DNA of 62,000 bases from Symbiodinium natans. Lineage: Eukaryota > Sar > Dinophyceae > Suessiales > Symbiodiniaceae. The translations under genes were made by a program, and so were the position numbers. This document shows, piece by piece, positions 20,801 through 29,632 of the stretch. Every line of letters starts with the position of its first letter. The first letter of the stretch is position 1. The stretch lies in NCBI GenBank assembly GCA_905221605.1, contig CAJNDS010002683.1, forward strand, positions 1 through 62,000. Direction: 5' to 3'. The notes under the pieces were generated by a model, which saw only the letters and a program-made list of their open reading frames with translations, was not told the DNA's origin and ran no database searches.

Positions 20801-21918
20801 CTAAGGTTGCGGTGTTCGCCTTAAAGCCTTCAAAACCCTAAACAGTAAACTCAGTAAACCACACAAATCCAAGTTCCAGCCCAAAGCCCTGGGCTGAGGG
20901 GTCGGCGCCGCCAAGCTTTGTGAACCCTTAAAGCCCGATCTTAAAACGAGGCTTATAGAGGGCTTGCCAAAGGGCAACCTAGGAAAACGGCTCTAAGAAA
21001 AGCATTTTGGGTTGAGGGTCCATCAGGCCTCCCAAAACTCCTGGCTGGGTCATGCGCCCGAGATACACCAACCGGGCGACTCGCATTTGGAGGGCGGCTG
21101 GTGTGGCGGAGGGTCTGCGAAGTAGTCCGTGACAATGAAGTACAAGCTCTTCCTGGGCTTTACGGGCAAGGGGACTTAGGGCGTTTAGGCATTTTGGGCC
21201 TCTTGTACCGATTCGTCTTGTATGTTGCCGAACGTCTAGCAACTAAAGGATGCCCTTTGCTGTTTAGTCATGAGGGAACCTCACCTAACAAAGGGAGCAC
21301 GGGCGCTACCGGCCTGGGGCTGAGAAACCGAGGGGGAAACAAACAGGAACAGAGAGCCTAGCCTGTTTAGGGCTTACGGTTTGGGTTTAGGGTTAGGGCC
21401 TACCCAAGCAAAAAAAAAGAGCACAAGACCACGAAGGATCTTGGCTTGAATCCAGGACGCCCTTTGATGTCGCGCGGGGTGTATTCAGTCTGCTTGTTGT
21501 GGAGCATCAACAAAGATGATGAGTCTTTGTCCAGGCAGTTCCTGAGTTCTCTTCTTATTGCTGAAGAACTTAACCTAAGTTGCTATGCTAAGCTTATAGA
21601 ACTTCACTAAACGCAAGTCCCCCCCCCCCCCTTATGGTGACTTAGCGTGATCTCCTAAACAAGCACCCAGGTACTCACCATGCTCGCAACCGGGACCTCC
21701 CAGGACCTGCTCAGTGCAAATGCCGCGGTAGATAGAGAAAGCACGGTGGCAGAAGGAAGGGGACTCACCGCAGATGCAAAAAACGTTTGGAGGAGATACT
21801 TCGTCATCGTAGCTGCATCTGTGACCCCAAGGTGCACATTGCACATGAACCTCAACTTATCTAACTTTCCAAGTGCTGCAGCCTGAGTCAGGAGGAGCAG
21901 CGCCGCGCATCGAAACAT
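3368..21918 (-). CDS. Secreted alpha-amylase (GH13), about 24 exons
   Basis: Hydrolyses internal alpha-1,4 links of starch-type glucans. Exons joined by frame, 5' to 3': 21918-21769, 21706-21679, (gap), 21152-21085, 20376-20323, 15536-15500, 15393-15333, 15128-15090, 14314-14273, 14092-14054, 13130-about 13030, 12464-about 12396, about 10920-10856, 10445-10363, 9781-9757, 9110-9060, 8058-8029, 7789-7742, 7467-7438, 7072-7007, 6440-6132, 5838-5752, 4062-3978, 3553-3483, 3403-3368. Phases agree at nearly every junction. Seen motifs: [22 protein letters not shown] (region I), [10 protein letters not shown] (II, nucleophile Asp), GIPILGE (III, acid Glu), FVDNHD (IV). Total about 550 residues, slightly longer than the 480-520 usual for fungal-type secreted amylases. 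Unresolved joins: exon 2 to 21152, 13.0 to 10.9 kb, and 9060 to 8058, where about five residues may be missing. The family call is firm; exact edges are inference. Confidence 0.88.
4664..4700. repeat. AAG trinucleotide repeat
   Basis: Two short GAAGAAGAA runs separated by AATATTAC, inside an amylase intron. Confidence 0.8.
4831..4933. repeat. Imperfect foldback sequence
   Basis: The left arm GGGTTTCCGAAATTAGGGG and the right arm, whose reverse complement begins GGGGTTTTCGAAAGTAAGGG, form an imperfect hairpin of about 100 bp in an amylase intron. It may be a small non-autonomous element. Confidence 0.4.
5128..5380. repeat. CA and CAGA microsatellite cluster
   Basis: A CA-rich run is followed by about 20 perfect CAGA units (about 5178-5255), then degenerate CAGA/CACA. 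It lies in the 4063-5751 amylase intron and generates Thr/Asp/Arg-rich artificial frames. Confidence 0.95.
6132..7072 (-). CDS. Amylase exons: conserved region IV (FVDNHD)
   Basis: Exon 7072-7007 ([16 protein letters not shown]) joins through a GA-AG intron to 6440-6132, the longest exon (103 codons). The latter carries [15 protein letters not shown], with the transition-state-stabilising Asp of region IV, followed by [12 protein letters not shown] and [13 protein letters not shown]. This closes the (beta/alpha)8 barrel. Confidence 0.9.
7438..8058 (-). CDS. Amylase microexons: conserved region III, acid Glu
   Basis: Exon 8058-8029 is 30 nt, exactly ten codons, [10 protein letters not shown]; its last codon is the catalytic Glu of region III. 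Exon 7789-7742 continues [16 protein letters not shown], and exon 7467-7438, another 30 nt, gives [10 protein letters not shown]. All are phase 0 with GC donors. The first two are strongly supported by family motifs; the third fits the family's GVLNFPLY strand but has alternative 5' edges. Confidence 0.72.
9060..9781 (-). CDS. Amylase exons: conserved region II, nucleophile Asp
   Basis: Exon 9781-9757 is only 25 nt (YMKNKYHI). Exon 9110-9060 encodes [17 protein letters not shown], where the Asp of RLDT is the catalytic nucleophile of GH13 region II. Joining them in frame needs a GA donor (ATC then GACG) and an exon that itself begins GAT. Confidence 0.85.
9193..9240. repeat. Interstitial CCCTAAA array
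   Basis: About six units of the telomere-type heptamer with two single-base variants, inside an amylase intron. A similar array lies at 9677-9724. Confidence 0.9.
9677..9724. repeat. Interstitial CCCTAAA array
   Basis: About seven near-perfect telomere-type heptamers, in the same orientation as the array at 9193, within the amylase intron between the 9757 and 9110 exons. Confidence 0.9.
9905..9985. repeat. Dispersed repeat, copy 1
   Basis: Shares TTTGGARTAGAMCCYGGAAAAAA, a central GGTAYACGCWGCTATRAT-like stretch and GGAACCCA with 37415-37480. Both are AT-richer than their surroundings. Confidence 0.55.
10363..13130 (-). CDS. Amylase exons: Cys-rich loop and DLNQSHPFV
   Basis: 13130 starts [19 protein letters not shown], the loop after region I. 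A Cys-rich exon at 12464-about 12396 encodes [16 protein letters not shown]. Another near 10906-10856 encodes [17 protein letters not shown] and ends at a GT donor. Exon 10445-10363 encodes the segment ending [14 protein letters not shown], matching the family's GLPDLNQ.NPFVR. The Cys residues suggest disulfides in a secreted loop. The two middle exons are assigned by position and frame, less surely than the outer two. The ends at 13.03, 12.40 and 10.92 kb are approximate. Confidence 0.65.
12516..12620. mobile_element. Copy of the same short TIR element
   Basis: A 105-bp element starting CTAGACCCCAGAG and ending CTGGGTCCTAG, flanked by a perfect 4-bp duplication ATAA (12512-12515 and 12621-12624). 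Internally it shares AGGAAT, GGTGCCC and GGGCGTATAAGGGAACC with the element at 18580. It lies in an amylase intron. Confidence 0.75.
14054..15128 (-). CDS. Amylase exons: beta-3 to conserved region I
   Basis: Three microexons of 39, 42 and 39 nt: 15128-15090 ([13 protein letters not shown]), 14314-14273 ([14 protein letters not shown]) and 14092-14054 ([13 protein letters not shown]). The last holds GH13 region I, whose Asp, Asn and His bind calcium and substrate. All start and end in phase 0. Donors are GA (after GTEQ), GC (after RRDM) and GC (after HVGP). The open frame over 14472-14944 between them looks unrelated to amylase. Confidence 0.85.
15333..15536 (-). CDS. Amylase exons: [10 protein letters not shown] and YGYWAK
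   Basis: Exon 15536-15500 (37 nt) encodes [13 protein letters not shown], the beta-3 core of GH13 amylases. Exon 15393-15333 encodes [20 protein letters not shown], corresponding to the family's GYHGYWAQD segment. The Asp that normally follows comes from the next exon (15128), so the intron starts GAC and its downstream exon also starts GAC: a GA-AG intron on frame evidence. Confidence 0.82.
15662..15758. repeat. 97-bp direct repeat, copy 1 (3' of SLC4)
   Basis: Aligns without gaps to 19926-20022, with four mismatches by eye (about 96% identity). On the minus strand both copies keep one open frame containing [19 protein letters not shown]. One mismatch is synonymous and three change residues. 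The repeat may derive from an exon or may mark the ends of the segment that brought in SLC4. Confidence 0.85.
16246..18354 (-). CDS. SLC4 exons 5-7: C-terminal membrane domain and tail
   Basis: Exon 5 (18354-17957) encodes [28 protein letters not shown] and [15 protein letters not shown]. Exon 6 (16880-16785) encodes the last helix, [17 protein letters not shown]. Exon 7 begins [20 protein letters not shown], the usual start of the cytoplasmic tail. The true end of exon 7 is unclear: the frame stays open for about 145 codons, but its later part is low-complexity and may be intron or UTR. The intron 16881-17956 holds a simple CAGA/GGGA repeat and a G run. Confidence 0.8.
16246..19826 (-). CDS. 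SLC4-family bicarbonate/anion transporter, 7 exons
   Basis: Integral membrane exchanger or cotransporter expected to move bicarbonate. Exons: 19826-19240, 19153-19096, 19011-18709, 18579-18465, 18354-17957, 16880-16785, and 16680 to an uncertain 3' end (open to a stop at 16246). Phases agree at all six joins. Family features seen: [10 protein letters not shown] in TM1, [14 protein letters not shown], the segment [35 protein letters not shown], and the C-terminal [12 protein letters not shown]. The start Met follows GCAGCC, and an in-frame stop lies about 20 codons upstream, so the large N-terminal cytoplasmic domain of animal SLC4 proteins is absent here. All six introns read as GC-AG. The gene sits inside an amylase intron on the same strand. 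Length is about 560-660 residues depending on the last exon. Confidence 0.88.
18465..19153 (-). CDS. SLC4 exons 2-4: central membrane domain
   Basis: 19153-19096 (58 nt), 19011-18709 (101 codons) and 18579-18465. Across the 18709/18579 junction the protein reads AYAILP then [12 protein letters not shown], the conserved SLC4 helix. It is uninterrupted if the intervening 129 bp are removed. The intron between exons 2 and 3 has an identical 16-bp direct repeat at its ends (19001-19016 and 19085-19100). Confidence 0.88.
18580..18704 (-). mobile_element. Introner-like element forming an SLC4 intron
   Basis: A 125-bp element with imperfect terminal inverted repeats (CTAGACACAAGAG at one end; CTTAGACCCAGAG read from the other). 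It is flanked by TTGC at 18576-18579 and 18705-18708. On the gene strand the downstream TTGC copy reads GCAA and supplies the GC donor, while the element's CTAG terminus supplies the AG acceptor. The intron 18580-18708 is therefore the element plus one target-site copy, and excision restores the codons for Pro-Ala-Ile-Gly. Confidence 0.82.
19240..19826 (-). CDS. SLC4 exon 1: N-terminus and first membrane segments
   Basis: Encodes [14 protein letters not shown], a short acidic/polar head, then [18 protein letters not shown] and several hydrophobic segments including [10 protein letters not shown] and [18 protein letters not shown], both hallmark SLC4 segments. It ends at LIFIIDGVR, two bases into a codon, at a GC donor. 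The sequence AGGCCC stands at both ends of the following intron. Confidence 0.88.
19926..20022. repeat. 97-bp direct repeat, copy 2 (5' of SLC4)
   Basis: Partner of 15662-15758, about 100 bp upstream of the SLC4 start codon. Beyond the repeat, both copies are followed within about 20 bp by CTACAGGGTAG or GTACAGGGTAG, so homology may continue past a small indel. Confidence 0.85.
20323..20376 (-). CDS. Amylase exon: [18 protein letters not shown]
   Basis: Fifty-four nt encode the classical helix leading into beta-2 (family pattern G.W.GI...LDYIQGMG). It ends after one base of a Gly codon at a GT donor. The codon is completed 4.8 kb downstream by the exon at 15536. The intervening intron contains the whole SLC4 gene. 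The motif GCTTCG occurs at both ends of that intron. Confidence 0.82.
21085..21152 (-). CDS. Amylase exon: [12 protein letters not shown] strand
   Basis: Sixty-eight nt encode [16 protein letters not shown] and onwards, matching the first beta strand of GH13 amylases, usually written as Y..LTDRF; here Tyr replaces the common Arg. The exon ends one base into a codon at a GC donor. That codon is completed by the exon at 20376, giving Cys then [18 protein letters not shown]. Confidence 0.72.
21236..21361. mobile_element. Diverged copy of the short TIR element
   Basis: Begins CTAGCAACTAAAGGATGCCC, contains GAGGGAACCT, and ends AACAGAGAGCCTAG. Its internal sequence has drifted and I find no clear target duplication. 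It lies in the amylase region upstream of the 21152 exon. Confidence 0.5.
21679..21918 (-). CDS. Amylase exons 1-2: signal peptide
   Basis: Exon 1 (21918-21769, 50 codons) opens with Met and a hydrophobic leader, [17 protein letters not shown], typical of an ER signal peptide. It ends at a consensus GTGAGT donor. Exon 2 (21706-21679, 28 nt) is bounded by an AG and a second GTGAGT donor. Membership of the amylase gene is inferred from strand, position immediately upstream and the expectation of a secreted enzyme. The link to the next certain exon (21152) needs one more exon of length 3n+1; a 10-nt candidate at about 21548 would give a Trp before KSLYF, but this is speculative. Confidence 0.55.
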
Positions 21919-22030
21919 GGCGCTGTTCAAAAGATACTTTGAGGTCAGGCCCTCCTTAATGCAAGGTGCCATAAGAAATTCCCTAGGCAAAGGCAAGCTT
22001 CATAAGAAACTTTGCAATGTTATGCAGCAT

Positions 22031-22085
22031 GATGGGTTCAGGGTTTAGGGTTTTAGGGTTTAGGGTTTAGGGTTTTCAGGTTTAG
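22031..22085. repeat. Interstitial TTTAGGG array
   Basis: About six TTTAGGG or TTTTAGGG units just upstream of the amylase signal-peptide exon, orientated opposite to the arrays at 9.2 and 9.7 kb. Confidence 0.9.
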
Positions 22086-25000
22086 GGTGGTTTCCAACAA
22101 TCCATGAGATGAAAAACTCTGTGAGCGTAGCTGGCTTCGCACGTTCATCGGCTGCGTTCTGGTGGAACTATGTCCAAGTAGACACCAAAACCTGAAATCC
22201 CAAAGCTCGAACCCTACAGCCCGAACCTTAGATCCGTCATCCCGAAGTTCGTACTGGGACTAAGTGACCGTAGCAACTGAAATGAGTCCATTGAGTAAGG
22301 AACATGTCGTGCACGGCAGCTGAAGGGATTCTGCTTTAGAAGGGATGTGGGGGCTGCTCTGCAAAAGAGCTTAGGACTTGGCGTTGTGTGTGCGAACCTT
22401 TAAACACGGCTCAAACGACATATTTCCGTCTAAGGGGCCCAAAAGCTGAACAAGCTTCGATTAGAAGGTCCCTGACCTACAATCAGTATGGTTCAGGGAA
22501 ACCCTCCCTACTGCAGTGCCCTGACCGGCGAACCCTACTCCCTGAGCCGAAGCCCACGCGGCGCCTCGTTTAGCTTCTGCACTTTAGCAGAGTTGTCATG
22601 GTCCACATCCTTTGCATCGATGGCTTCCGGGCCGGAAATTGGCTTTCAGGGTTCAGGGGATTCACACCTCAATTCTAACCCTCCCCTTATGAAACTGTCA
22701 CACTGTCCGTGTTCATGAGGTTTGTTACGGAGCATGTGCTTTGTGAACATCAACCCACAAAGGGGGGGGGGCGACAAATCCTAGCCTATACTCAAAGACA
22801 TGTTCAGCGGGCAAGTCGCCAGGTCCCAACCTAACACTTCCTCCCACACGCCCAGCTCCGACCGTCCCTACCACTCGTTCTTCAGGAACTTCGGCTTGGA
22901 GAAAACCCCTTACCCCCTCTTAAAAAGAAATGAAGGTGGCCTCCGCTGGTGTTTTGGATAGCCGGATTTAAAGGGGCTGTATGGTATCCGTGACAGAAAG
23001 AGGGAGCGAGAGAAAGAGAGAGAGAGAGAGCACACGCTAAGGAGAACTGATCACCTAGGCATCCCTGCGACCCCAACCCTAAACTCCAAACCTCCTCACA
23101 TGCCGGGACTTGCTTCCAAGAGCACCCTGAACCCTAAATCCTAAAAGTCCTAAACCCATGGAGCCCAAATGAGTCTAAACCCTATAAACCCTATAAACCC
23201 TACAAACCCTACAAACCCTACAAACCCTGCAAACCCTGTAAACCTCATGAAGCCCTATAAACCCTCCAAACCCTAAAGCACCTGAGCCGTTGAGAGCTGA
23301 GGCGTGGGCCCAGGTGCTGTGCTGGCGGCTCCCAATTCCGAGACCCCGCCCCCTCCACGCCCCATGAGGGAGGGTTGAGAAGCGCGAGCTTGAAAGGGAA
23401 TTGAGTGCTTCTTGATTTTTACGGAGTCTTTTAGGGTATTTTTCGGGTTCTGTTTTGGGGCTTATAGGGTTCTTTTTTGGTTCTTATGGGGTTTGAAAAA
23501 GGTTAGTGCGTTTGAAGGGGTCAGGGCCTTCGGCTGGGGGATTCCAGGGTTGCAGGTTGTAGGGCTGTTCGGGTTCCTAGTGCCCAAACTCCATCCATGA
23601 GGGCCCCAGCTGACATCGGAGCCCGAAAATCTGAGCGGCTTCACACTCTGAGCTCGGCTTAGGGTTGAGACGGGTTTAGGGCTTCGGGTTCACCGAGATA
23701 TCCAAAACAAGTTTTTTCCTTAAGGTATACGGCGCAAGCATCCCTTACAACCGCAACAACATGTCGCCTTTCCAACGTTCGCCGCAAAGCGGGAAACAGA
23801 GCATGAAGCTGCTTAGAACTCCTCTTTCCCGCACTTTGGTCACTGCAGAGTGACGTTGCCGGCACCCACACGTGGAAGCCCCCTGGCGACGGAGAGAGTC
23901 CCTCCATAACCCAGTGAAGTCTCCAGCCTCGATCCGATGATTGAACCCTGAACTCTGAAGTTGTGATATTCACGACCCTATTCCGCACACCTTGGCGCCC
24001 CCCATCCTTGAAGACAGATAGGAGCTTACAGTGTTGGAGGCCAGGCGCCCAAACTCTACGTTGGACTGTGCTTTAAACCAGTTGAAATCAAGTGAAGCAT
24101 CGATTTCCTTACAGAGAGAAAAGGATATTTGACATTAGACCAAAGCACCACAGGAGTAAACACTCCAAACACAGAGCCTAAACATAAAAACTCCAAACCT
24201 GAACCCTGCCCTACCCTCGCACTCTCATCAACTCGGTTGTGGCCCTTGTGATCCCATGAAAGATCTTCAAAGACATGGACGAAACAAAAAGCTGTATGCA
24301 GAACGTCTTCATGGCTTGGAGACGTTTCAGGCTTGAACCCGAACTACACCCCCAGTGCTTCGCTTCGCGGGTCTATGTCCTTCCGTTATGCAATGTCCTA
24401 CTGTCTTCTTCATGCAAAAGTTGCAGTTAGTCTTCGCCACCTGAAAGACGACACCCCAAATTCTAAAGGCTGAGCCCGGTACCTGCACTCTTTGTGAAAG
24501 GTCCGGCTGCTTCAAACTCGTGCAACGAAGATTTTAAAGGAAAAAAATGAATCAATCTGAGCAGCAACAAGAACAATGAACCGCGAGTCCTGAAGCTGAA
24601 AACCCAAAAACAGCCTTTAAAGCCCTAAAGCTTAAACCAGCTGTAACCAGCTTAAACCTACCTAAACCCTGAACCCCCTGACGGACCTCAACGCCTTAAG
24701 CTCTCAGGCCCCAAGCCAGCTTGCCTCTCAATCAAGCTGGAGCACATGCCGCTTGGAGGGGGTCAAGAACGAAGCCTGAATGGCTTTCGGGTTAGGGCTA
24801 TTAAGGTTTATAAGGCTTAGGGTCGAGGGGGCTTATAGGGCTTGGTGTGCAAGCTTAGAGGTGGGGGGGGGTTGGGTTTTGGGTTGCTACATGCTCAACA
24901 GCTGAAGGACCATCTCCTTCGAGCAGGAGCCGGGTTTGGGGCACTTTTGCCGCAAAACGTTGCTGCGTGCAAGGTGGAGGGCCTTCAAGGCCTGACGCGT

Positions 25001-25800
25001 GCTGGTGCGTGAAAGAACTTATGGCCGGAGGCGTTGAAGCCTCTTGTGCTCGTGATATGTGGTTTGGCTTTGTATGGATGTGAGATGCGTAGCGCAGCTG
25101 CTGTGCTGCGGTGCTGCGCTCTGCGATGGACTTTCTGGCCGCTGCTTGAGATTACAAAAGCTGATGTGACGTCTCGCTGCAAGCTGCAAGAGCACGGACT
25201 CAAAAGGAAAGGTCCAGGGCATTGATATCGACACACCCGCGCAGCTCGCATCAAACGTCGCAGACGAAAGCCCGAAACCCTATAATACAGAAAGAAGCAA
25301 GGCGAAGAGCCGGACTTGCAAAGCTCTGAGACAGGCTGACTGTACTAGGCCCCGCAGCCCTAAACCCTAAAGCCCTAAAGCCTGAAACCTCCAACCCCCA
25401 AACAAGCCCCAAACCACCCCAAAACCCTCGAGTCTTCAATGACCCAAGGAATCAAAAGGGCTTCGGCTTTGTTTAAGAGGGTTCATAAGGGAACCTGAGC
25501 CCCGAGGGGTGCCCTTTAGGGTTTAGGCGGTTTAGGGTTTAGGGAAAACAGGTTAACCCTATAAACCCTACTCTCCGAACCCGGAGCAAAGGCGCTTGAA
25601 TCGAGCGCAGCATGGCATCTCCCCAGCGGCAGAGTGGCTCCTGGGAGAGTTCTCGCATGGAAACCTGACCCCCCAAAACTCAATCAGGCCTGCGGCTGGG
25701 GGGGTGCAGGGTTCAGGGTACGGTCAGGGCTTTCGGGGGATCTGGCTTTGCCTGATTCAGGGCTCTAGGGTGGTAGGGTTTCAGGGAACCTTAAGCCCTA
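22086..25800. other. Heptamer-rich region with weak exon-like pieces
   Basis: Minus-strand pieces such as 22640-22568 (AIDAKDVDHDNSAKVQKLNEA) and 23988-23690 look protein-like, but I cannot assign or connect them. CCCTATAAACCC variants cluster at 23170-23280. GA repeats lie near 23000-23030. Confidence 0.35.
25437..25515. mobile_element. Possible fragment of the short TIR element
   Basis: AAGGAATCAAAAGGGCTTC, then ATAAGGGAACC, then GGTGCCCTTT resemble the internal blocks of the element family, but no terminal inverted repeats are left. Confidence 0.3.
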
Positions 25801-25839
25801 AGCCCTAATCCCTGAACACATGACAGTGCGGGGATCCAC

Positions 25840-26483
25840 CTGCACTGCAAACTCGACGGTCCAGTCGGCAAACCGCCGAAGGACGCCAGACCTGCGCAGA
25901 GAACTGGCTCAGCATTTTGGGCCTGGGGCCTAGGAAAAGAAAAGTCTGAGGCGCATAACTGTAAACTATGTCATGACTTTGGCTTTGAAAGTAGATGGCT
26001 GAAGTAAGAATCTGAAGGAATGGGGACCAAGGGGCTTCAGGATGGGCTTTGGGGGCTGGAGGTTTTTTGGGGCCTGGGGAGAGTGGGAGGTTTGGGGAGA
26101 TAATTTACGGAGGCTGAGGTCCAGGGCGTTGTATATGGGGTCCTCTCTATAAGGGGCTCTACGTTTCAAAATGGGTTGTACTAATGCAAAGGTGCCTATC
26201 ATAAGGGGATCCTAGTATACAACCCCCCCCTCCCGCCCCCGGCCTTGGCCTACATGCCTCAACCTGATTGACGCAATCATACGGACCGTTTGGGGGAGGG
26301 TAGGGGCTTAGGGGACTCACCTTATGTCGTCCTTATGTGGGTTATGTTGACTCTTGAGCCCTCTGACCCCTAAACCCCCTGCGACCCAAGGTGCCAACCT
26401 GAATGCATCACGGTTCATCACAGTCAACGTATTGGAGACCGCGATGAAGCTCGTGTCTCCCTCTCCATCCTTTGGGAAAGGGC
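25840..26483 (-). CDS. Two joined exons of an unrecognised protein
   Basis: Exon 26483-26399 encodes PFPKDGEGDTSFIAVSNTL and onwards. It ends with AG of a codon at a GT donor and joins in frame to 25891-25840 (SGVLRRFADWTVEFAVQ), which ends at another GT donor. Both are bounded by AG acceptors. Both the frame and the residue composition look genuine. I do not recognise the family, and upstream and downstream exons were not found. Confidence 0.45.
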
Positions 26484-26834
26484 CTCGGCATTCCAAGCAG
26501 AAGGCTTGAGGACTCACAAGAGTGTAGGGTTGGGCGTTTAGGGTTCAGAGACCCTAAACCCAGGCATGGGAAGTCAGTCCTCCAAACTCCAACCTGACAA
26601 GCCATGACCAGCCTAACTGCAGCATCTTATACCCTAAAGATGTATAATACAAAGTGCTTGTCTCGCGATAAAAAAAAAAAACACTTCTTACTACACATCT
26701 GTATGGCTCCTCCCAGGAACCTCCCAAACGACCCAGTCCAAACCACACCCTGCCCACGCGCTGCAAAAGCCCCGGGTGCCGGGGCTCTCGAAGTCGCCAT
26801 CCGTCGAATCCGGCCTCTGCTGCTTTGAGGCCCC

Positions 26835-26932
26835 CTGGTTCTTAGAAGGGATTGAGGGGGAATAGGGCCCTATACGATCCCTTAAAGGGTATATATAGGG
26901 CCCTCAGTCCCTCTTTCCCTACTAAGAACCAG
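26835..26932. mobile_element. Foldback element with perfect 11-bp arms
   Basis: CTGGTTCTTAG at 26835-26845 is the exact inverse of CTAAGAACCAG at 26922-26932. Weaker pairing continues inward through AGGGCCCT motifs. It is a small hairpin or MITE-like element different from the CTAG family. Confidence 0.7.
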
Positions 26933-28081
26933 CCAGGAGGGGGCTTCGGGAGTTCAGGGTTCAGATGTGTTGGGCATTTGGTTTAAGGAACGCAGACCAC
27001 ACAGGAGGAACCCTAAACCCCAAACCCTGAGCTGCAAGACCCCCCTATAGTCCTAAACCCCTGAACCGTTTGGGAACCCGAAACCCTTAGGTCCTTCAAC
27101 TTCAACCCCCTAAAACTCGGCCCAAAGGGAGTTCGGTGCATGTTAGGCCAGGCCGCCTCCGCTCCTCCGCCACTGTGAAGAGCAACGCCAAATAGCCTAA
27201 ATGGCCAGCTTTCTTAATTGGGCTTCATGGGGCTTTGGGAGGTTTAAATTAAAGGGAACTGGGTGGATTATATGGCCAGTTTTCGTAGTAGGGTTTAGGG
27301 GGCTTAGGAAGAGGTCTAATTACTAAAGGGAATTGGGTGTAGGACAGGACAGGTCAGGTGTTTGGTTTGGCGACTATAAGTACCTGGACCAGCAGAGCGA
27401 AAATCCCAAACCAAAAACGACATGTACATCCAAGTCGCCCACCTCCCGCTCACCCATCTGCAAAAAAAGGAACTCATCCATAGCGAGTGTGTGTGGCTAC
27501 GGTCACATCTACAAAGGTCCCGGCTTTTGTTTGCGAACCAACAGAGAAAAACGCAGAAACATAGCCAGTAGGCGTACCACAGAAAGTTGTGACAAAAACA
27601 TGAAAGTTGCAACAGTGCCCACCGGGGTCTAACTACAGTGCACCCCCGCCCTATGCGGGGGGCTGAAACAGTGCCCTGGTGCGCTAGTTCCTCCGCTCGC
27701 GGCCGCGGCCGCCCTTCTTCCCCTTTCCCCCCTTACCCTCCCTTGTTCCTTCCGCGACCCCTGGCCGGCTCGCCCGTCTCGTTCTTCCTGTGCGATGTAA
27801 GAACACCGCGACCGGGAGTCCCCCCGCCTCCCTGCCCCTCTTTCTCGCCGTGCCCAACCACTGCCCCAACTCACGCTGCAAGCTATGCTGGACATGGAGT
27901 GACATAGCCGAGAAGTGAGCTTAAACGTGAAGTGTCCTGGGGACCTCTTTTTTTCCTGTGTTGCCTGGTCTCGGGTCGCGCGGAGGAGGTTGGGTTGGAC
28001 AAACCTGCTACACGACAGTAACGCGGGCACGAAATCGAACCACGATTCCACCGTTAAGAGCGACGGCAGGGGTTTCCCTTC

Positions 28082-28399
28082 TTACGGTTCCTGTTGTTGG
28101 AGCCATTGCTGCGGCGTGCTTGCTGGGACCGGGTAAGGCAGCTCCACAAGTTCTGCCAGCTCCACAAGGAGGGCCTCTGCTGAGCCCTTTGCGACTGTCT
28201 TGAAGGCCCGGGTTTCTTCCGCCGCTGCAAACACAGCTTCCACTTTCTGGCTGTTCTCAACAACGAGCGCAGTGGAACGTTCGAGCCGATCCACCCGCCT
28301 TGTCAGGGAGTCAACCTGGTATTCCGTTCTCTCCTGGCGATACTGCAAGTCCTCGATGTCTCTAGTGACATCGGCGGCCTTCCGTTTTTTCCCAGCCAT
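28082..28399 (-). CDS. Coiled-coil ORF in the retroelement block
   Basis: Starting at the internal Met (28399) the frame reads MAGKKRKAADVTRDIEDLQ, then long heptad-like Glu/Arg/Leu runs and an Ala/Glu-rich tail (about 105 residues). The basic head plus coiled coil could suit an ORF1-like nucleic-acid-binding protein of a LINE, but this is inference from position. Upstream the frame merges with decayed endonuclease sequence. Confidence 0.4.
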   Translation of the reverse strand: MAGKKRKAADVTRDIEDLQYRQERTEYQVDSLTRRVDRLERSTALVVENSQKVEAVFAAAEETRAFKTVAKGSAEALLVELAELVELPYPVPASTPQQWLQQQEP

Positions 28400-28489
28400 T
28401 TCGTGTCTATTTAGCGGTTTGGGCCGATAGAGCCTGCAGGTGTTCCGATCGATACAGAGATTTCGGGCTTGAGGGAAGACCGAAAAGAA

Positions 28490-29225
28490 ATTCCGGCCGC
28501 TGTAGCTGAATACAAGTGATCCTGACTTTGTCAGTGGTTTGGGAGACTGTTGGAGTAACCAAAGTTCAAGCAAGAGCCCACCATTGTCAGGCCAAACCTC
28601 CCAACAGGATCTCGTAGTTGGATCCCACTTTGTTCAAGACTCAGCCAGATCCTGTATTCCCACCCTTGCATTAAAATCTCCCACGACGACAAGCTCATCC
28701 CGGGAGTCTGTAGACTTAAGCATGGCACCCAGATTGTCGTAGAATCCCTCTTTTTCAACATCTGAACACTGAAACGCGGGCGCATACACAGAGATGACAG
28801 AAAAAAGTCTTCCAGCAATTTTAAGACGCAGCTTCAACAAACGTGCTCCACCAAACTCACAGAATTCCCCAGCAGCTCTCCAAGATGCAAACAAGCAAGA
28901 ATCCCACACCAGACTGCGCTTTAGGAGCTTGGAGAGGGAGACCAGAATAGATAAACTTCCACTCAGCATTGACTTGGTAAACACAGTATACACCTTCTCC
29001 TTTCCAGCGGTGCTCAGATATGGCAGCTAGGCCTATGTTGTGCCTCGCCAATTCATTGCAAAGTTCCTCGAGTTTTTGGGGTTCTTTACCTTCTACAGAA
29101 AGGGTTCCATCTGACATGATTCTAAGCTCACTTGCTAGGGTTCTAACGTTCCAACAAGCAAATTGCAAGCAGGTACATCTAGCCCGCCGACCACGACGCT
29201 CAGTCAGCATCTGTCCATGCTTCAC
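28490..29225 (-). pseudogene. Broken LINE endonuclease (EEP) domain
   Basis: AP-endonuclease-like (EEP) domain of a non-LTR retrotransposon. The frame from 29225 shows FACWNVRTLA and IGLAAISEHRW. It then shifts near 28900 to a second frame with FSVISVYAPAF and VVVGDFNARVG, the EEP catalytic Asp-Asn motif, and again near 28640 to GRFGLT. At least two frameshifts, and no reverse transcriptase follows, so it is a dead 5' fragment. Confidence 0.75.
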
Positions 29226-29632
29226 TTGTGGTCGGGCCGTAGTCGGCAGTTCGGGTCGATTATCGGGGCTTGCCGACCGCAGTAGGCCCCCCCCCTTACC
29301 GCCTCCGTTAGCCGGCCCAAAAACGCAGACAAGTGACTCACAGAAGGACTTAACTCAAATAAGGCCGGGAACACCGGGGCACCGCGATGAGGTGGAGGTC
29401 GGAGTTTGCCCCGGTCATCGCAAGCCTGGAGCCCACCCTGTTGTCCTGTACCAGGACTTGGGTGCGTGAAACTGGAAATTAAAAATTTGTTAAAAAGGGG
29501 ACAGCTAAAAGATATCTCGGCTTGAAAGGGGGGGGGACAAAACCTACCGAAACTGTCATCTAGAGAAGAAGACAGAGAGGGACTGGAAGAACACACCAGT
29601 AACTTTGGCGAGTGGGAGGATGACCACATGTA

